Shown one piece after another: positions 54,393 through 63,385 of a stretch of 64,000 bases of DNA. Position numbers and translations under genes: made by a program. Source of the stretch: Cyclobacterium lianum (lineage in GTDB: Bacteria; Bacteroidota; Bacteroidia; Cytophagales; Cyclobacteriaceae). Each line of letters opens with the position of its first letter. Within the stretch, counting starts at the first letter, position 1. Under the pieces are notes generated by a model that was not told the DNA's origin, did not search any database, and saw only the letters and a program-made list of their open reading frames with translations. The stretch spans positions 419,426 through 483,425 of the forward strand of contig NZ_FRCY01000005.1 of the NCBI RefSeq assembly GCF_900143075.1, in the 5' to 3' direction.

Positions 54393-55049
54393 ATGAGACT
54401 AATCCTAAAAATATCGCCCAACAATACTTTGGTTCCATTCAACTATCAGAAATATTTGGTTGGCTGTTTTCACAAGTGGTTGGGGGAGAATAAGCAGCAT
54501 GACGATGTTTCGTTGTACTCCTTGTCCTGGCTGCAAGGAGGCGAAATGGTAAAGGGGGGATTAAAGTTTAAGCATGGATCGGAATGGAGCTTAAGCGCAT
54601 ATCATTCATCACTTTTAAAAACCTTGGTAATCAATATCAAAGAGGACCCAAAGATCAACTTTGGAATGGGTGTGGAAGATATTGTTATCATGAAGGATCC
54701 ACCGTTTGAAAATAAGCAAAAATTTTTCTTAAACAGTCCGGTATTTATAAAGAGAAATCAAGGGGACAGAATTCATTATTATCTCTTTAATGATTCCGAA
54801 AGTGATGAACTCATGACAAGGACCCTCCAAACCAAGCTTAAAAAAGCAGACTTAGATTCAGAGGGAGTCAGGGTAAGTTTTGACAGAAGTTACCATAGTC
54901 CTAAAACCAAAATGATTGATTACAATGAGATTAGCTGTAGAGCAAGTATGTGCCCGGTCTTTATAGAAGGGTCCCAGGAACAAGTTGCTTTTGCCTGGAA
55001 TGTAGGCATTGGAAATTCCACTGGCATTGGATTCGGTGCGCTAAAATAA
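54393..55049 (+). CDS. cas6: CRISPR endoribonuclease Cas6 (second)
   Basis: A 218-residue RAMP-fold protein. It has the I-B-type Cas6 pattern: MRLILKISPNNTLVPFNYQ at the N-terminus, a candidate His in HDDVSLYSLSWLQGG (about 36) and the C-terminal glycine-rich WNVGIGNSTGIGFGALK. It is shorter and different from the Cas6 at 52867. It directly precedes cas5 with seven bases between, so it is probably the dedicated crRNA-processing enzyme of this effector. Base composition is more AT-rich than that of the housekeeping genes. Confidence 0.9.
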   Translation: MRLILKISPNNTLVPFNYQKYLVGCFHKWLGENKQHDDVSLYSLSWLQGGEMVKGGLKFKHGSEWSLSAYHSSLLKTLVINIKEDPKINFGMGVEDIVIMKDPPFENKQKFFLNSPVFIKRNQGDRIHYYLFNDSESDELMTRTLQTKLKKADLDSEGVRVSFDRSYHSPKTKMIDYNEISCRASMCPVFIEGSQEQVAFAWNVGIGNSTGIGFGALK

Positions 55050-55056
55050 GAGGTTT

Positions 55057-55641
55057 ATGAAATATTATGTAGTAAAATATTCCGGACCATTTGGTTTTAT
55101 CAAACCATGGACGGCGGTGAGGGACAGTGAAACATTTAGCCAGCAGTTTTTAACCCCTTCGATTGTGGAAGGGATTGAAAAAAAGTTATTTCCTGACCTA
55201 TTATCTATGCCAGGAATACAGAAAATAGTAGGGCACCGACTGTCATATGATCAGGTTTCTGGTCAACAGGAAGTGATTCAAACGAGAGGATGGAATTCAA
55301 TTAAAAAAGGAAGAGAATTTCTTTTTGACAGACCTAAGGCGATACTTATGCGGGGTATTCTACAAAATCCGATTCTCCATCTGGCTTTCACATCCAAAGA
55401 AGATGCGACCATCGCAGCAAAACAGCATATATGCCTATGCAGGAATGAAGACATGTTGTATCCTGATAATATCATTGAAGTGAAAAAAGAGATATTTGAA
55501 GAAGGCAAGAATGATTTCCCTGGATTTGAACTAGTCTTCGAAAAAAATGAAAAATCATTCCTGGTAGGCTATCACAGAATAAGTAACAAACCGATGTACG
55601 GTTGGATCAAAGTAGTCGGTCAACCTGTATCTTCTTTCTAA
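55057..55641 (+). CDS. cas5: Cas5 (type I-B)
   Basis: A 194-residue protein. The N-terminus YVVKYSGPFGFIKPWTAVRD (the GPFGF-type start of Cas5), then IVEGIEKKLFPDLL and LMRGILQNPILHLAFTS, fit the Cas5 RAMP family of type I Cascade complexes, where Cas5 holds the 5' handle of crRNA. The subtype is judged from the neighbouring genes. It overlaps the cas3 start by one base (TAATG), consistent with an operon. The match is weaker than for the other cas genes. Confidence 0.75.
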   Translation: MKYYVVKYSGPFGFIKPWTAVRDSETFSQQFLTPSIVEGIEKKLFPDLLSMPGIQKIVGHRLSYDQVSGQQEVIQTRGWNSIKKGREFLFDRPKAILMRGILQNPILHLAFTSKEDATIAAKQHICLCRNEDMLYPDNIIEVKKEIFEEGKNDFPGFELVFEKNEKSFLVGYHRISNKPMYGWIKVVGQPVSSF

Positions 55642-57788
55642 TGGAAAACCTACTCGCTAAGTCCGCTCCTGAGTTTACTCTCTTAAAAGACCATCTTCTA
55701 CATGTCTCCTATGCGGCAAAGGCATTTGGGAGATATTTGCAAATGGATGAATCAGTGGCCTTCAATGGTGCTATTCTTCACGATATAGGGAAAGCCCATC
55801 CTGAGTTTCAAAAAAGATTAAAAGCAAATGGACGAAACAGCAAGGTATTCAGGCATGAAATTAGTTCTTTACTTTTCTTGTCGGTATTTTCTGAAGCGGA
55901 CTATCCGGCATTATTGGATATGGTCATTGCCCACCACAAATCTGCCAAAAACGATGCCGGGGACAAAGGATTGTTGGATTTGGAAAACGGATATGAGTAT
56001 ATCGATTACCATGTTGGCAAATGGTATCAATGGTCACCTGATGCTTTTAAACTACTAAACGAGCTTGGGGTAACAAGTATTCCGTTTAGTGAAGAAATCG
56101 CCCGTGAAAACCTTTCTTTCGCCATATCTTATTGTAAAAAACAAACAAAAATCAGAGGATATTCGGAGTGGAGAGGATTATTAATGGGGGCAGATCATTT
56201 TGCTTCAGCGCTGATCAATAGCACAGAGAAAAACCTGGAAAGGGCTTTTCAGATACCGGATCTTTCTTTTTTTAATCGTACACATCCCCTTTTTCCGCTC
56301 TCCTATAAAGAAACGGCTTCACCAAAGAAACACACCCTTGTTGTGGCTAGTACGGGGGCCGGTAAAACCGATTATCTTTTCAAAAGGACAAAAGGACGGG
56401 TTTTTTACACACTTCCATTTCAAGCCTCCATCAATGCTATGTTTAAAAGGGTCGCAAAGGATTTGAAACCGTTCAACCCTGATCTGGACATCCGGGTTTT
56501 GCATTCCGCCTCTATGGTCGTCCGACAAAATGGAAAGGAAGAAGAGAGTGTTTTGCAGCCACTTTTCGGTTCGGCGATTAAGATCTTGACCCCGCATCAA
56601 TTGGCTGCCATTGCCTTTGGCATGAAGGGGTACGAAGCCATGTTGCTGGACTTAAAAGGTTGTGACATTATTTTGGATGAAATCCATACTTACACAGGTG
56701 TTTCACAAGCCATTGTATTGAAATTGGTTCAGATCCTTAAACAATTGGACTGTGCGATACATATCGGTACCGCCACTATGCCGACAAAGCTATATCAGAA
56801 AATAACAGAAGAATTGGGTGATGATATTTTGGAGGAAAAGCTGACCCCTGAAGAACTGGATGATTTTGACCGGCATACCCTATACAAAATCAACTCATTT
56901 GAAGAGGGTTTGCCATTTATCCGTCAGGCTATTGAAGGGGACAAGAAAGTGCTGGTGGTCTATAATAGAGTGGCCAGGGCACAGGAGGCCTATATCCATT
57001 TAAAAGAATTGTACCCCCATACCCCGATACTTTTGCTCCATAGTCGCTTTAAAAGAGGTGATAGAAACCATAAAGAAAAACTTCTGCTTGGCCTGGATGG
57101 AGAAGGAAATCCGAACGGAGAATTCAATACTTCTACCGAAGCTTGCATTGTGGTGTCCACCCAGATCGTAGAAGTAAGTTTGGATATCAGTTTTGACCTA
57201 ATGGTGACAGAGACAGCCCCCATAGATGCGTTGATTCAGCGTTTTGGCCGGGTCAACCGAAAAAGAACGGAAGACACCATAGGAAAAACCAAACCCATCT
57301 ATGTAATCGCTCCTCCTGAAAATGAAAACGAAGCCAAGCCGTATGATTTTGAAGTACTCCGAAGATCCTACGATGTTTTGGAGGACAGCCAAATACTCAA
57401 AGAAAGGGATTTGCAGGGAAAAATCGATTATGTATTTCCTGAGATTGATTTTATGGACATAGAAGAACATGCTGTATTCAAATCAGATGGGAGAATTACT
57501 GTAGACAAGCTAACTCATAGAAGCAAATCTATTTTGTTTGAATTGCTCGAAATAGACGGTGTATCCTGTATTTGTGAGGGAGATCTGGAAGAATATGAAA
57601 ATGCTGATTTCGAGAGGAGACTGGAACTGGAAATACCGGTCATGTATTTTGCGGTACGGGGCATGAGCCAGGCACAAAAAGGCAACAAACCCTTTATCAT
57701 TCCGGACAAGGCCTATGACTTTGAGTGTGGCTTGGATGTAAAGCAAATAAGGGAAAACAACTTTGACGTAACCAACCAAATATTATGA
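55641..57788 (+). CDS. cas3: Cas3 HD nuclease-helicase
   Basis: A 715-residue protein translated from 55641; an in-frame start 39 bases upstream would overlap cas5 further. The N-terminal HD domain has HDIGKAHPEF and the following HH (AHHKSAKND). The superfamily-2 helicase follows, with STGAGKTDY (motif I, about residue 238), DEIHTYTG (motif II), STQIVEVSLDISFD (motif V) and LIQRFGRVNRK (motif VI). Cas3 unwinds and degrades DNA marked by Cascade. It overlaps the next gene by four bases. Confidence 0.97.
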   Translation: MENLLAKSAPEFTLLKDHLLHVSYAAKAFGRYLQMDESVAFNGAILHDIGKAHPEFQKRLKANGRNSKVFRHEISSLLFLSVFSEADYPALLDMVIAHHKSAKNDAGDKGLLDLENGYEYIDYHVGKWYQWSPDAFKLLNELGVTSIPFSEEIARENLSFAISYCKKQTKIRGYSEWRGLLMGADHFASALINSTEKNLERAFQIPDLSFFNRTHPLFPLSYKETASPKKHTLVVASTGAGKTDYLFKRTKGRVFYTLPFQASINAMFKRVAKDLKPFNPDLDIRVLHSASMVVRQNGKEEESVLQPLFGSAIKILTPHQLAAIAFGMKGYEAMLLDLKGCDIILDEIHTYTGVSQAIVLKLVQILKQLDCAIHIGTATMPTKLYQKITEELGDDILEEKLTPEELDDFDRHTLYKINSFEEGLPFIRQAIEGDKKVLVVYNRVARAQEAYIHLKELYPHTPILLLHSRFKRGDRNHKEKLLLGLDGEGNPNGEFNTSTEACIVVSTQIVEVSLDISFDLMVTETAPIDALIQRFGRVNRKRTEDTIGKTKPIYVIAPPENENEAKPYDFEVLRRSYDVLEDSQILKERDLQGKIDYVFPEIDFMDIEEHAVFKSDGRITVDKLTHRSKSILFELLEIDGVSCICEGDLEEYENADFERRLELEIPVMYFAVRGMSQAQKGNKPFIIPDKAYDFECGLDVKQIRENNFDVTNQIL

Positions 57789-59101
57789 TCACGGCAGTAA
57801 TAGGCAGGACTTTTCTCAATGCATATAATGAGAAATATGGCAAAGAACTTTCACCAAAAGGGTTTTTTGAGCAGGAGTACTGGGAATTGTTTTACAATCA
57901 TCCCAAATACATGCAATGGGTAACCAATTCTCCTTTTGTACAAATGAAAAGTGGGCAAAAACCACATTTGCTTTCGGTAGATGAAAGGATGGAAAAGCTG
58001 GAAAACCTTTTTGATAAGGCGGAAAATGAAATTCCGGATGCGAGTTTTGCTTTGGGATATCCGGCTTCCGAATCCAAGGAATATGCCAGTACTTCCGGAT
58101 TGGTCAGCGATGTGGTCATCCCAGTGGATGAAGATGAAGTTTATCTTTCCTGGATAGGAAGTGGTTTGGGAATCACTGTCGCAGGTGGCTTTACCCTTCT
58201 TTTTGATAACCCAACCATTACACTACAAACCTTTGAAGGCTGGAAGGTATATCGTAAGTATTTGAACGATCAGACCTTGGAAAAACTCCGGGGAAACCAA
58301 ATCAACACGTGGAATGGGCAATGGTTGACCTATTCGTTAAATCCTGAGGAATACCGGGAAGACTTTGATTTTTCGGAACTCACAAACCAGAAAATATTCA
58401 AGGTGGATACAAGTCTAGCGGAAGTAGCTACTGTCAATTGGAGCCAATTGTTTTTTAGTCTATCAACCCAATTTCCAAACGATGAAATGATGGGCTATGT
58501 CTATGGGTTCGGGCAGACCAGCAAAACTATAGGTTTTATACCTTTTCAGCTCAAGTCGGGAGGAAATATCAAGGAGATTTACCAAAAGCTATTTGGGGAC
58601 TTTAAAATCAACAAAAAGGAATTTGAAATCCTGTTCGGGATGCATATCAAACGGGCCTGTGAGTTGGGGAGTATAGGATTGCAGGCACTAAGGCCTGACA
58701 GTCTAAAGAAATACATGACTGAGGACAAGAACTTAAGCTTCAAAAAAGAAGAAGACACAATAAATTATCAAGCATACAAAACCTGGTTAGTCGCTATGTT
58801 AACACGAAATAAAGAAGAAATCACAGATTATACGCCCAAATTGGCTGAGGTCATTTTGCGGTATAGAAATACCGGAAAAGGAATGTCAAGAGTCACACTG
58901 GTAGAAAAGGAGTTGTTCACCTCCAAATCCAAAAGGGGATTTATAGAATCGTTGACCCTTATGATCCCGGATTTGGAAGGAGAAGATTTGGAATCACTCA
59001 AAACCTTAAAAGATGAAGTACACGTTATGACCAACGAGGAATTTGGCTACTTTCTTACGCTTTTAAAATTCGATTACGCTTATCAACAAAAGAAATCATA
59101 A
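57785..59101 (+). CDS. cas8b: Cas8-type large subunit of the effector complex
   Basis: A 438-residue protein between cas3 and cas7, the position and size of the Cas8 large subunit in type I-B. Its sequence (N-terminus MITAVIGRTFLNAYNEKYGK) shows no widely conserved enzymatic motif. Position and the type I-B-like neighbours suggest it recognises the PAM and nucleates the complex. Its start overlaps the cas3 stop (ATGA), so translation is coupled. Confidence 0.8.
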   Translation: MITAVIGRTFLNAYNEKYGKELSPKGFFEQEYWELFYNHPKYMQWVTNSPFVQMKSGQKPHLLSVDERMEKLENLFDKAENEIPDASFALGYPASESKEYASTSGLVSDVVIPVDEDEVYLSWIGSGLGITVAGGFTLLFDNPTITLQTFEGWKVYRKYLNDQTLEKLRGNQINTWNGQWLTYSLNPEEYREDFDFSELTNQKIFKVDTSLAEVATVNWSQLFFSLSTQFPNDEMMGYVYGFGQTSKTIGFIPFQLKSGGNIKEIYQKLFGDFKINKKEFEILFGMHIKRACELGSIGLQALRPDSLKKYMTEDKNLSFKKEEDTINYQAYKTWLVAMLTRNKEEITDYTPKLAEVILRYRNTGKGMSRVTLVEKELFTSKSKRGFIESLTLMIPDLEGEDLESLKTLKDEVHVMTNEEFGYFLTLLKFDYAYQQKKS

Positions 59102-59119
59102 ATCCTAAATAACCAAAAG

Positions 59120-60193
59120 ATGAATACTATTTATATAAGAACATTAAAGAGAGCCGAGCACACAGTTTTCAATGTGGCCAATGGTCAAAAGTACTATTAT
59201 GATGTTCAGTTCAATAAGAGAATCCCCTTTTCCAGCGGACAGCAGGTAAAACGCTCATTGATAGATGCGCTTTGCGAAGCCATTGAGCAAACCCCGTCCC
59301 CCACCACCTTTCTGTTTGAGGTGGATAAACAAAAAAAACTCAAGGAGGGAGAGGTCTACGGTACATGTGACCCTACCTACGCCGACCAGTTGTTCGGAGG
59401 ATGGATGAAAGCCTCTAAAGGCGGAGGGGAAAGAACCCTTAAGCGAAGAAGTCCCCTGTCCATTTCCGCCATGAGGGCTTTGCACCCCTTATTGGCCGGT
59501 TTGGATTCCAATGGCGGAGAAGCCGGGTCTTTCGACAGAAGTGAGCGTCCCAACAATGCCGTGATTATCCGGGATGAAAAGGGAAATATTCTTTCAGATG
59601 AAGAAATTGATGCGGTATTGAAAACCGAAGGGAACACGGATAGAAGTTTGGGAAGGAAATGGTTGAATCCTGCCGAGCGTGCTACCGGTCTTTTTGTATT
59701 TGATATAGCGATTGATTTGCGGAGGCTCTTCTCTGTCAGCATCAACCAACTGGAGCCGGAAATGGCCGATTCCACGATTACCAAACTAAGGGACGAAGGC
59801 TGGATAGCATCCAGCAATGTTTTTGGCCCCTGCCTGGTAGCTCCCAAGACACTGCGGGAAAAATGGATCCCCGGCCTTGCCAAAGCCATCGTAAATTGGC
59901 GCATCACGTCCAATCAGTCACGTACTTTCAGTTTGATGGATACCCTGGCCATTTCCATCAGTGACAATGCTAACCTGATAGCTGGCAGTATACGGGCTAA
60001 ACTTTCGGAAGAAGACTCCAGAAAGGCTGACCCAATTATTGACGAAGGCATGTCAGGAGTGGACACCTTTATCAGCCTGCAGGCTGGTGGCTTTATCCAT
60101 ACCAAGGGCGAAACTGCAGATGCCCTCGAACGAGCAGAAAATGTACTGGTCGACAAAATGACAGCCTTTGATTTTGAAAACCAATTGGCATAA
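59120..60193 (+). CDS. cas7: Cas7 backbone protein (type I-B)
   Basis: A 357-residue RAMP-fold protein. It starts MNTIYIRTLKRAEHTVFNVANGQK and contains RRSPLSISAMRALHPLLAG, DNANLIAGSIRAKL and GFIHTKGETADAL. It follows the Cas8 gene by 18 bases, and order and size match the Csh2/DevR-type Cas7 that forms the crRNA-binding backbone. The region between about 130 and 190 (SNGGEAGSFDRSERPNNAVI) may be the thumb-like insertion. It is intact. Confidence 0.85.
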   Translation: MNTIYIRTLKRAEHTVFNVANGQKYYYDVQFNKRIPFSSGQQVKRSLIDALCEAIEQTPSPTTFLFEVDKQKKLKEGEVYGTCDPTYADQLFGGWMKASKGGGERTLKRRSPLSISAMRALHPLLAGLDSNGGEAGSFDRSERPNNAVIIRDEKGNILSDEEIDAVLKTEGNTDRSLGRKWLNPAERATGLFVFDIAIDLRRLFSVSINQLEPEMADSTITKLRDEGWIASSNVFGPCLVAPKTLREKWIPGLAKAIVNWRITSNQSRTFSLMDTLAISISDNANLIAGSIRAKLSEEDSRKADPIIDEGMSGVDTFISLQAGGFIHTKGETADALERAENVLVDKMTAFDFENQLA

Positions 60194-60264
60194 CGAGAAG
60201 ATTTAAACTCCCTTATCGCCAGTGGTAGTTATAACCAGAAAAAACCAGTAAAATCTATTCGCCC

Positions 60265-60630
60265 ATGTTCGACCAATTCTACCAGCAATCCCGTGACCGG
60301 CTCAAACTGGCTTTTCTGGAAGAAGCCATCAGGAAATACCCTCATTTAAAAGACGACTTCCTGGCCTTTTTCCTGACACCATCGGAGACACCTTTGGAAA
60401 TGACCGTGAGTGACCCGGATGATTTTATTTTGGCCAGTGCTGATTTTGTTAGGGAAGACTTTGAATCTATCGATATGGAAGATCCTGACTGGGAAACATA
60501 CACAGCCCTGCATGGTGGCTATATTCCCGTATATGAGACAAGAGGACATCTGAAAGAGAACCTCCGGTATCATAGCATTTTATGTGGTCTTGACGGAAAG
60601 GTACACTTCACCAAATTAAAAAAACCTTAA
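60265..60630 (+). CDS. Unknown protein between cas7 and cas4
   Basis: A 121-residue protein with an acidic central part (SDPDDFILASADFVREDFES) and an aromatic, strand-like end (HGGYIPVYETRG, HSILCGLDGKVHF). It lies 71 bases after cas7 with its own start MFDQFYQQSRDRLKLAFLEE. No Cas family is recognised. The abrupt end KLKKP and the decayed genes that follow leave open that it is the N-terminal part of a longer protein. Confidence 0.55.
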   Translation: MFDQFYQQSRDRLKLAFLEEAIRKYPHLKDDFLAFFLTPSETPLEMTVSDPDDFILASADFVREDFESIDMEDPDWETYTALHGGYIPVYETRGHLKENLRYHSILCGLDGKVHFTKLKKP

Positions 60631-60710
60631 AACGTTTCTTCAAAAAAACATATTTTATTAATTGCTGTTGTGTATAAAAATCAATAATAGATAGGCGTCT
60701 AAAAAATATT

Positions 60711-61035
60711 ATAAAAAAACTCGACCGTATCCAGCTGAGTAAAGTAAGGTCCCTGTTTGATGAAATTGATTGGCCTAACCGATTTATAAAAATAAATGGT
60801 GCTTGTGGTGTCGGAAAAACCACCCTACTTTTTCAATATATTTTGCTTAAGCAACTGCCTCCTCAATAGAGGATTTATGTAAGTCTGGACGATTTATATT
60901 TTACTGAAAATACCCTTTTATAATCTGGCTGAACAATTTGTAGATGAAGGGTGCAGGTTCCTCCTGGTGGAGAAAGTTCATCGTTATGCCAATTGGTCTT
61001 CCGAACTAAAAAACATTTACGATGATTTACCAGAA
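60711..61035 (+). pseudogene. Decayed AAA-type (AAA_14/DUF4143-like) ATPase gene
   Basis: Reading from 60711: KKLDRIQLSKVRSLFDEIDW, then RFIKINGACGVGKTTLLFQY with an intact Walker A, then a TAG at 60867-60869, YVSLDDLYFTENTL, a frameshift, and NLAEQFVDEGCRFLLVEKVHRYANW in a new frame. This matches the N-terminal part of AAA_14/DUF4143 ATPases, in which the Walker B normally reads like LDEVH; here it is VEKVH. The C-terminal half is missing, and the sequence joins a PIN-like remnant near 61036. Confidence 0.75.
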
Positions 61036-61262
61036 AGAAAATACGAATTAGGTTTAGCCGCTGCTTCCGATCAGGAAATTTGGAATTTTGCCTTCAAAGA
61101 TTATGGGGTCATAATAAGCAAGAATAAAGATTTTCTCTGTAAATCGGTTTTGGTGGGCAGCCCTACAAAATTTATTTGGAAAACGGTCGGCAACTGCTCC
61201 AATCAATAATTGGTTTCCTTGATAAAGAGAATATTTATGAAATAAGGGAGTTAATCGATTAA
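61036..61262 (+). pseudogene. Decayed DUF5615 PIN-like gene fragment
   Basis: From about 61036 the frame KYELGLAAASDQEIWNFAFKDYG, VIISKNKDFL, LVGSPTKFIW and GNCSNQ matches DUF5615 PIN-like proteins (pattern: SDQEIWNFA, IISKDxDF, GSPPKxIW, GNCS). After the TAA at 61207-61209 the end continues one frame over as SIIGFLDKENIYEIRELID-stop at 61262. The N-terminal part, which holds the first acidic catalytic residue, is missing. PIN-like proteins are often toxins; this one is dead. Confidence 0.7.
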
Positions 61263-61292
61263 GAACGGGACTTTCATAGTTTAGGATGAAAA

Positions 61293-61817
61293 TTGAATAT
61301 CACCGGAACCCATATTGCCTACCTCCATACCTGCCACCGAAAGCTATGGCTGTTTGCCAACGGCATACAGATGGAACATACTTCGGATATTGTGGCCGAA
61401 GGAAAGCTCATCGGGGAAACCAGCTATCTGGACAGGGCGAGGAAATACACCGAACTGGAACTGGATGGTATCAAAATCGATTTTTATGATGCCAAAAACA
61501 GAGTCATCCATGAGGTAAAAAAAACTGATAAAGTAGAACAGGCGCATATCGCCCAGGTTAAATATTACTTGTATGTACTTCAGAAAAACGGTATTTCAGA
61601 TGCCTCTGGCCTAATTGAATACCCCAAAATGCGGCAGACTCAAATTGTGGAATGGGAGGAAGGGGATCAATCGCTGATGCAAGGTTGGGTACAGGAAGTA
61701 AAAGACCTTATTTCCCAGAAGAACTGTCCCCCCTTGGAGAAAAAAAGCATCTGCCGCTCCTGCAGCTATTTTGATTTCTGTTATGCAACTGAAAGTGTCG
61801 GCAATGAGTTAATTTAG
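61293..61817 (+). CDS. cas4: Cas4 exonuclease, TTG start
   Basis: A 174-residue protein starting at TTG 61293, which has an AGGA site eight bases upstream. An in-frame TGA just before leaves no ATG start. N-terminus NITGTHIAYLHTCHRKLWLF and C-terminus CPPLEKKSICRSCSYFDFC provide the four Cys of the iron-sulfur cluster. EVKKTDKVEQAHIAQVKYYL contains the RecB-nuclease Lys and Gln. Cas4 trims protospacers and helps choose PAM-bearing ones during adaptation with Cas1 and Cas2. Confidence 0.93.
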   Translation: MNITGTHIAYLHTCHRKLWLFANGIQMEHTSDIVAEGKLIGETSYLDRARKYTELELDGIKIDFYDAKNRVIHEVKKTDKVEQAHIAQVKYYLYVLQKNGISDASGLIEYPKMRQTQIVEWEEGDQSLMQGWVQEVKDLISQKNCPPLEKKSICRSCSYFDFCYATESVGNELI

Positions 61818-61834
61818 TATATTGAAACAAAAAA

Positions 61835-61957
61835 ATGAGCTTAGGTGATTCCATTAAAGCAGCAACTGCCCTGATCCATCAGGCTTAGCTCCTCCCTATA
61901 AACACCAAAGATTTTGATTGGATCGAAAATCTGATTTTTAGTAATCGTATAAATTGA
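61835..61957 (+). pseudogene. VapC-type PIN toxin gene remnant
   Basis: In one frame from 61835: MSLGDSIKAATALIHQA, a TAG (61886-61888), then LLPINTKDFDWIENLIFSNRIN and a TGA at 61955-61957. This matches the C-terminal end of VapC toxins, which have DAIIAATA, then LPLYTRNTKDF. Only about 40 codons remain, and the Asp expected in DAIIAATA survives as GDSIKAATA. Its stop overlaps the TTG start of cas1. Confidence 0.75.
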
Positions 61958-62958
61958 AAAAAACCTACTACCTCTTCAACCCCGGCAGGCTTAGCCGAAA
62001 GGATTTTACATTGAAATTCACTCCGGTGGATGAGTCCGGAAGGGAAGGTACTCCCAAATACATCCCGGTGGAAGGGGTGTCGGACCTGTACTGCTTTGGC
62101 AGCCTGGATGCCAATTCGGCACTTTACAATTTTTTAGGAAAAGCAGGGATTAGCGTGCATTTTTTTGATTATTACGAACATTACACCGGAAGTTTTCAGC
62201 CCAAAGAATATTTACTTGCCGGGAAGATGCAGATCCAGCAGACCCTGCATTATTCACAAGCGGAAAGCAGGTTGAAGATTGCCAGAAAATTCGTCGAAGG
62301 AGCTGCCTTTAATATCAGCAAAAACCTGAGGTACTACCAGAATCGGGGCAAAGACTTGGAAAGCTCCTTGAAGAAAATTTCCCAGTTCGGTATGCTGATT
62401 GATTCCTCCGGGGATATTCCCGCTTTGATGGGGATAGAGGGCAATATCCGACAGGAATATTACCGGGCCTTTGACCTGATCCTGAAAGACCATGCCATGG
62501 AAGGCCGGAGCAAACAGCCACCGATGAATGAAATCAATGCGCTGATTTCTTTCGGAAATATGATGTGTTATACGCTATGTCTGGACCAGATCTACCACAC
62601 CCAGCTAAACCCTACCATTAGTTTCCTGCACGAGCCGGGATACCGGAGGTACTCATTGGCGCTGGACCTTGCCGAGATATTTAAACCGGTTTTGGTGGAC
62701 AGGACGATATTTAGGGTGCTAAACAAAAAAGAAGTAAAATCAAAGGATTTTGACTTTCATGTCAATAAGGTCATTTTGAAGGAAAGCGGCAAAAAAGCGT
62801 TTATCCGGGCATTTGAAGAGCGGCTGAATGAAACTATCAAACACCGAACGCTGAAAAAAAGCGTCAGCTATAAGCATCTGGTGAAGCTGGAATGTTACAA
62901 ACTCAGCAAGCACCTTTTGGGTATAGAAACCTATCAGCCGTTTAAGATTTGGTGGTGA
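61954..62958 (+). CDS. cas1: Cas1 integrase, TTG start
   Basis: A 334-residue protein starting at TTG 61954 (translation KKTYYLFNPGRLSRKDFTLKF). The type I-B Cas1 set is clear: the catalytic Glu in GIEGNIRQEYY (about 150), His and later ligands in SFLHEPGYRRYSLALDLAEIFKP (about 225-245). It cuts and joins spacers into the array together with Cas2. The TTG lies within the end of the vapC remnant, so no ATG is available nearby; an unusually weak start is a possible regulatory feature. Confidence 0.95.
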   Translation: MKKTYYLFNPGRLSRKDFTLKFTPVDESGREGTPKYIPVEGVSDLYCFGSLDANSALYNFLGKAGISVHFFDYYEHYTGSFQPKEYLLAGKMQIQQTLHYSQAESRLKIARKFVEGAAFNISKNLRYYQNRGKDLESSLKKISQFGMLIDSSGDIPALMGIEGNIRQEYYRAFDLILKDHAMEGRSKQPPMNEINALISFGNMMCYTLCLDQIYHTQLNPTISFLHEPGYRRYSLALDLAEIFKPVLVDRTIFRVLNKKEVKSKDFDFHVNKVILKESGKKAFIRAFEERLNETIKHRTLKKSVSYKHLVKLECYKLSKHLLGIETYQPFKIWW

Positions 62959-63005
62959 GGTCAGGGGTGAGGAGTGAGGATTGAGGATTGAGGAGTGACG
63001 GTTGA
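62957..63005. repeat. Left imperfect inverted repeat of the S23 unit
   Basis: A purine-rich block (gaggtcaggggtgaggagtg, then gaggattgaggattgaggagtg and acggttgaa) lies directly after the cas1 stop. The right block at 63386-63423 is its approximate reverse complement (caaccctcaa, ctcattcctcaaccctga). The gene therefore sits between inverted repeats. Confidence 0.8.
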
Positions 63006-63022
63006 AAAAAATAAATCAGGCT

Positions 63023-63382
63023 ATGGATAGGATCAATAAAATTGAAGCATTCAAAAATCGGACGAAGTTATTCGCATTGGCTGTTATTCAGCTATTTCAA
63101 AATTTACCGAAAACAGAAGAAGCCCGGATAATAGGAAAACAGCTTTTGCGAAGTGCCACCTCTGTGGCCGCCAATTATCGGGCTGCTTGTAGGGCAAGGT
63201 CAGATGCTGAATTCTTCAGTAAGATTTCGATTGTGGTGGAAGAAGCAGACGAATCCATATTTTGGTTGGAATTGTTACAGGAATCAGGCATCTACAATTC
63301 GGAAAGCGTTGATTTGCTATTAAAGGAAGCGGAGGAGCTGGTAAAAATCACAAACACCATCAGGCACAACCGTAAAAAGTAA
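63023..63382 (+). CDS. S23-type four-helix-bundle protein between cas1 and cas2
   Basis: A 119-residue protein from ATG 63023 (MDRINKIEAFKNRTKLFAL); a TTG 21 bases upstream is also possible. Family motifs: LLRSATSVAANYRAACRARS (the ANYRAA core) and EFFSKISIVVEEADES. It is related to the protein at 51234. Insertion between cas1 and cas2, flanked by inverted repeats, suggests arrival as a unit; a function in adaptation is possible but not shown. Confidence 0.88.
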   Translation: MDRINKIEAFKNRTKLFALAVIQLFQNLPKTEEARIIGKQLLRSATSVAANYRAACRARSDAEFFSKISIVVEEADESIFWLELLQESGIYNSESVDLLLKEAEELVKITNTIRHNRKK

Positions 63383-63385
63383 TGC

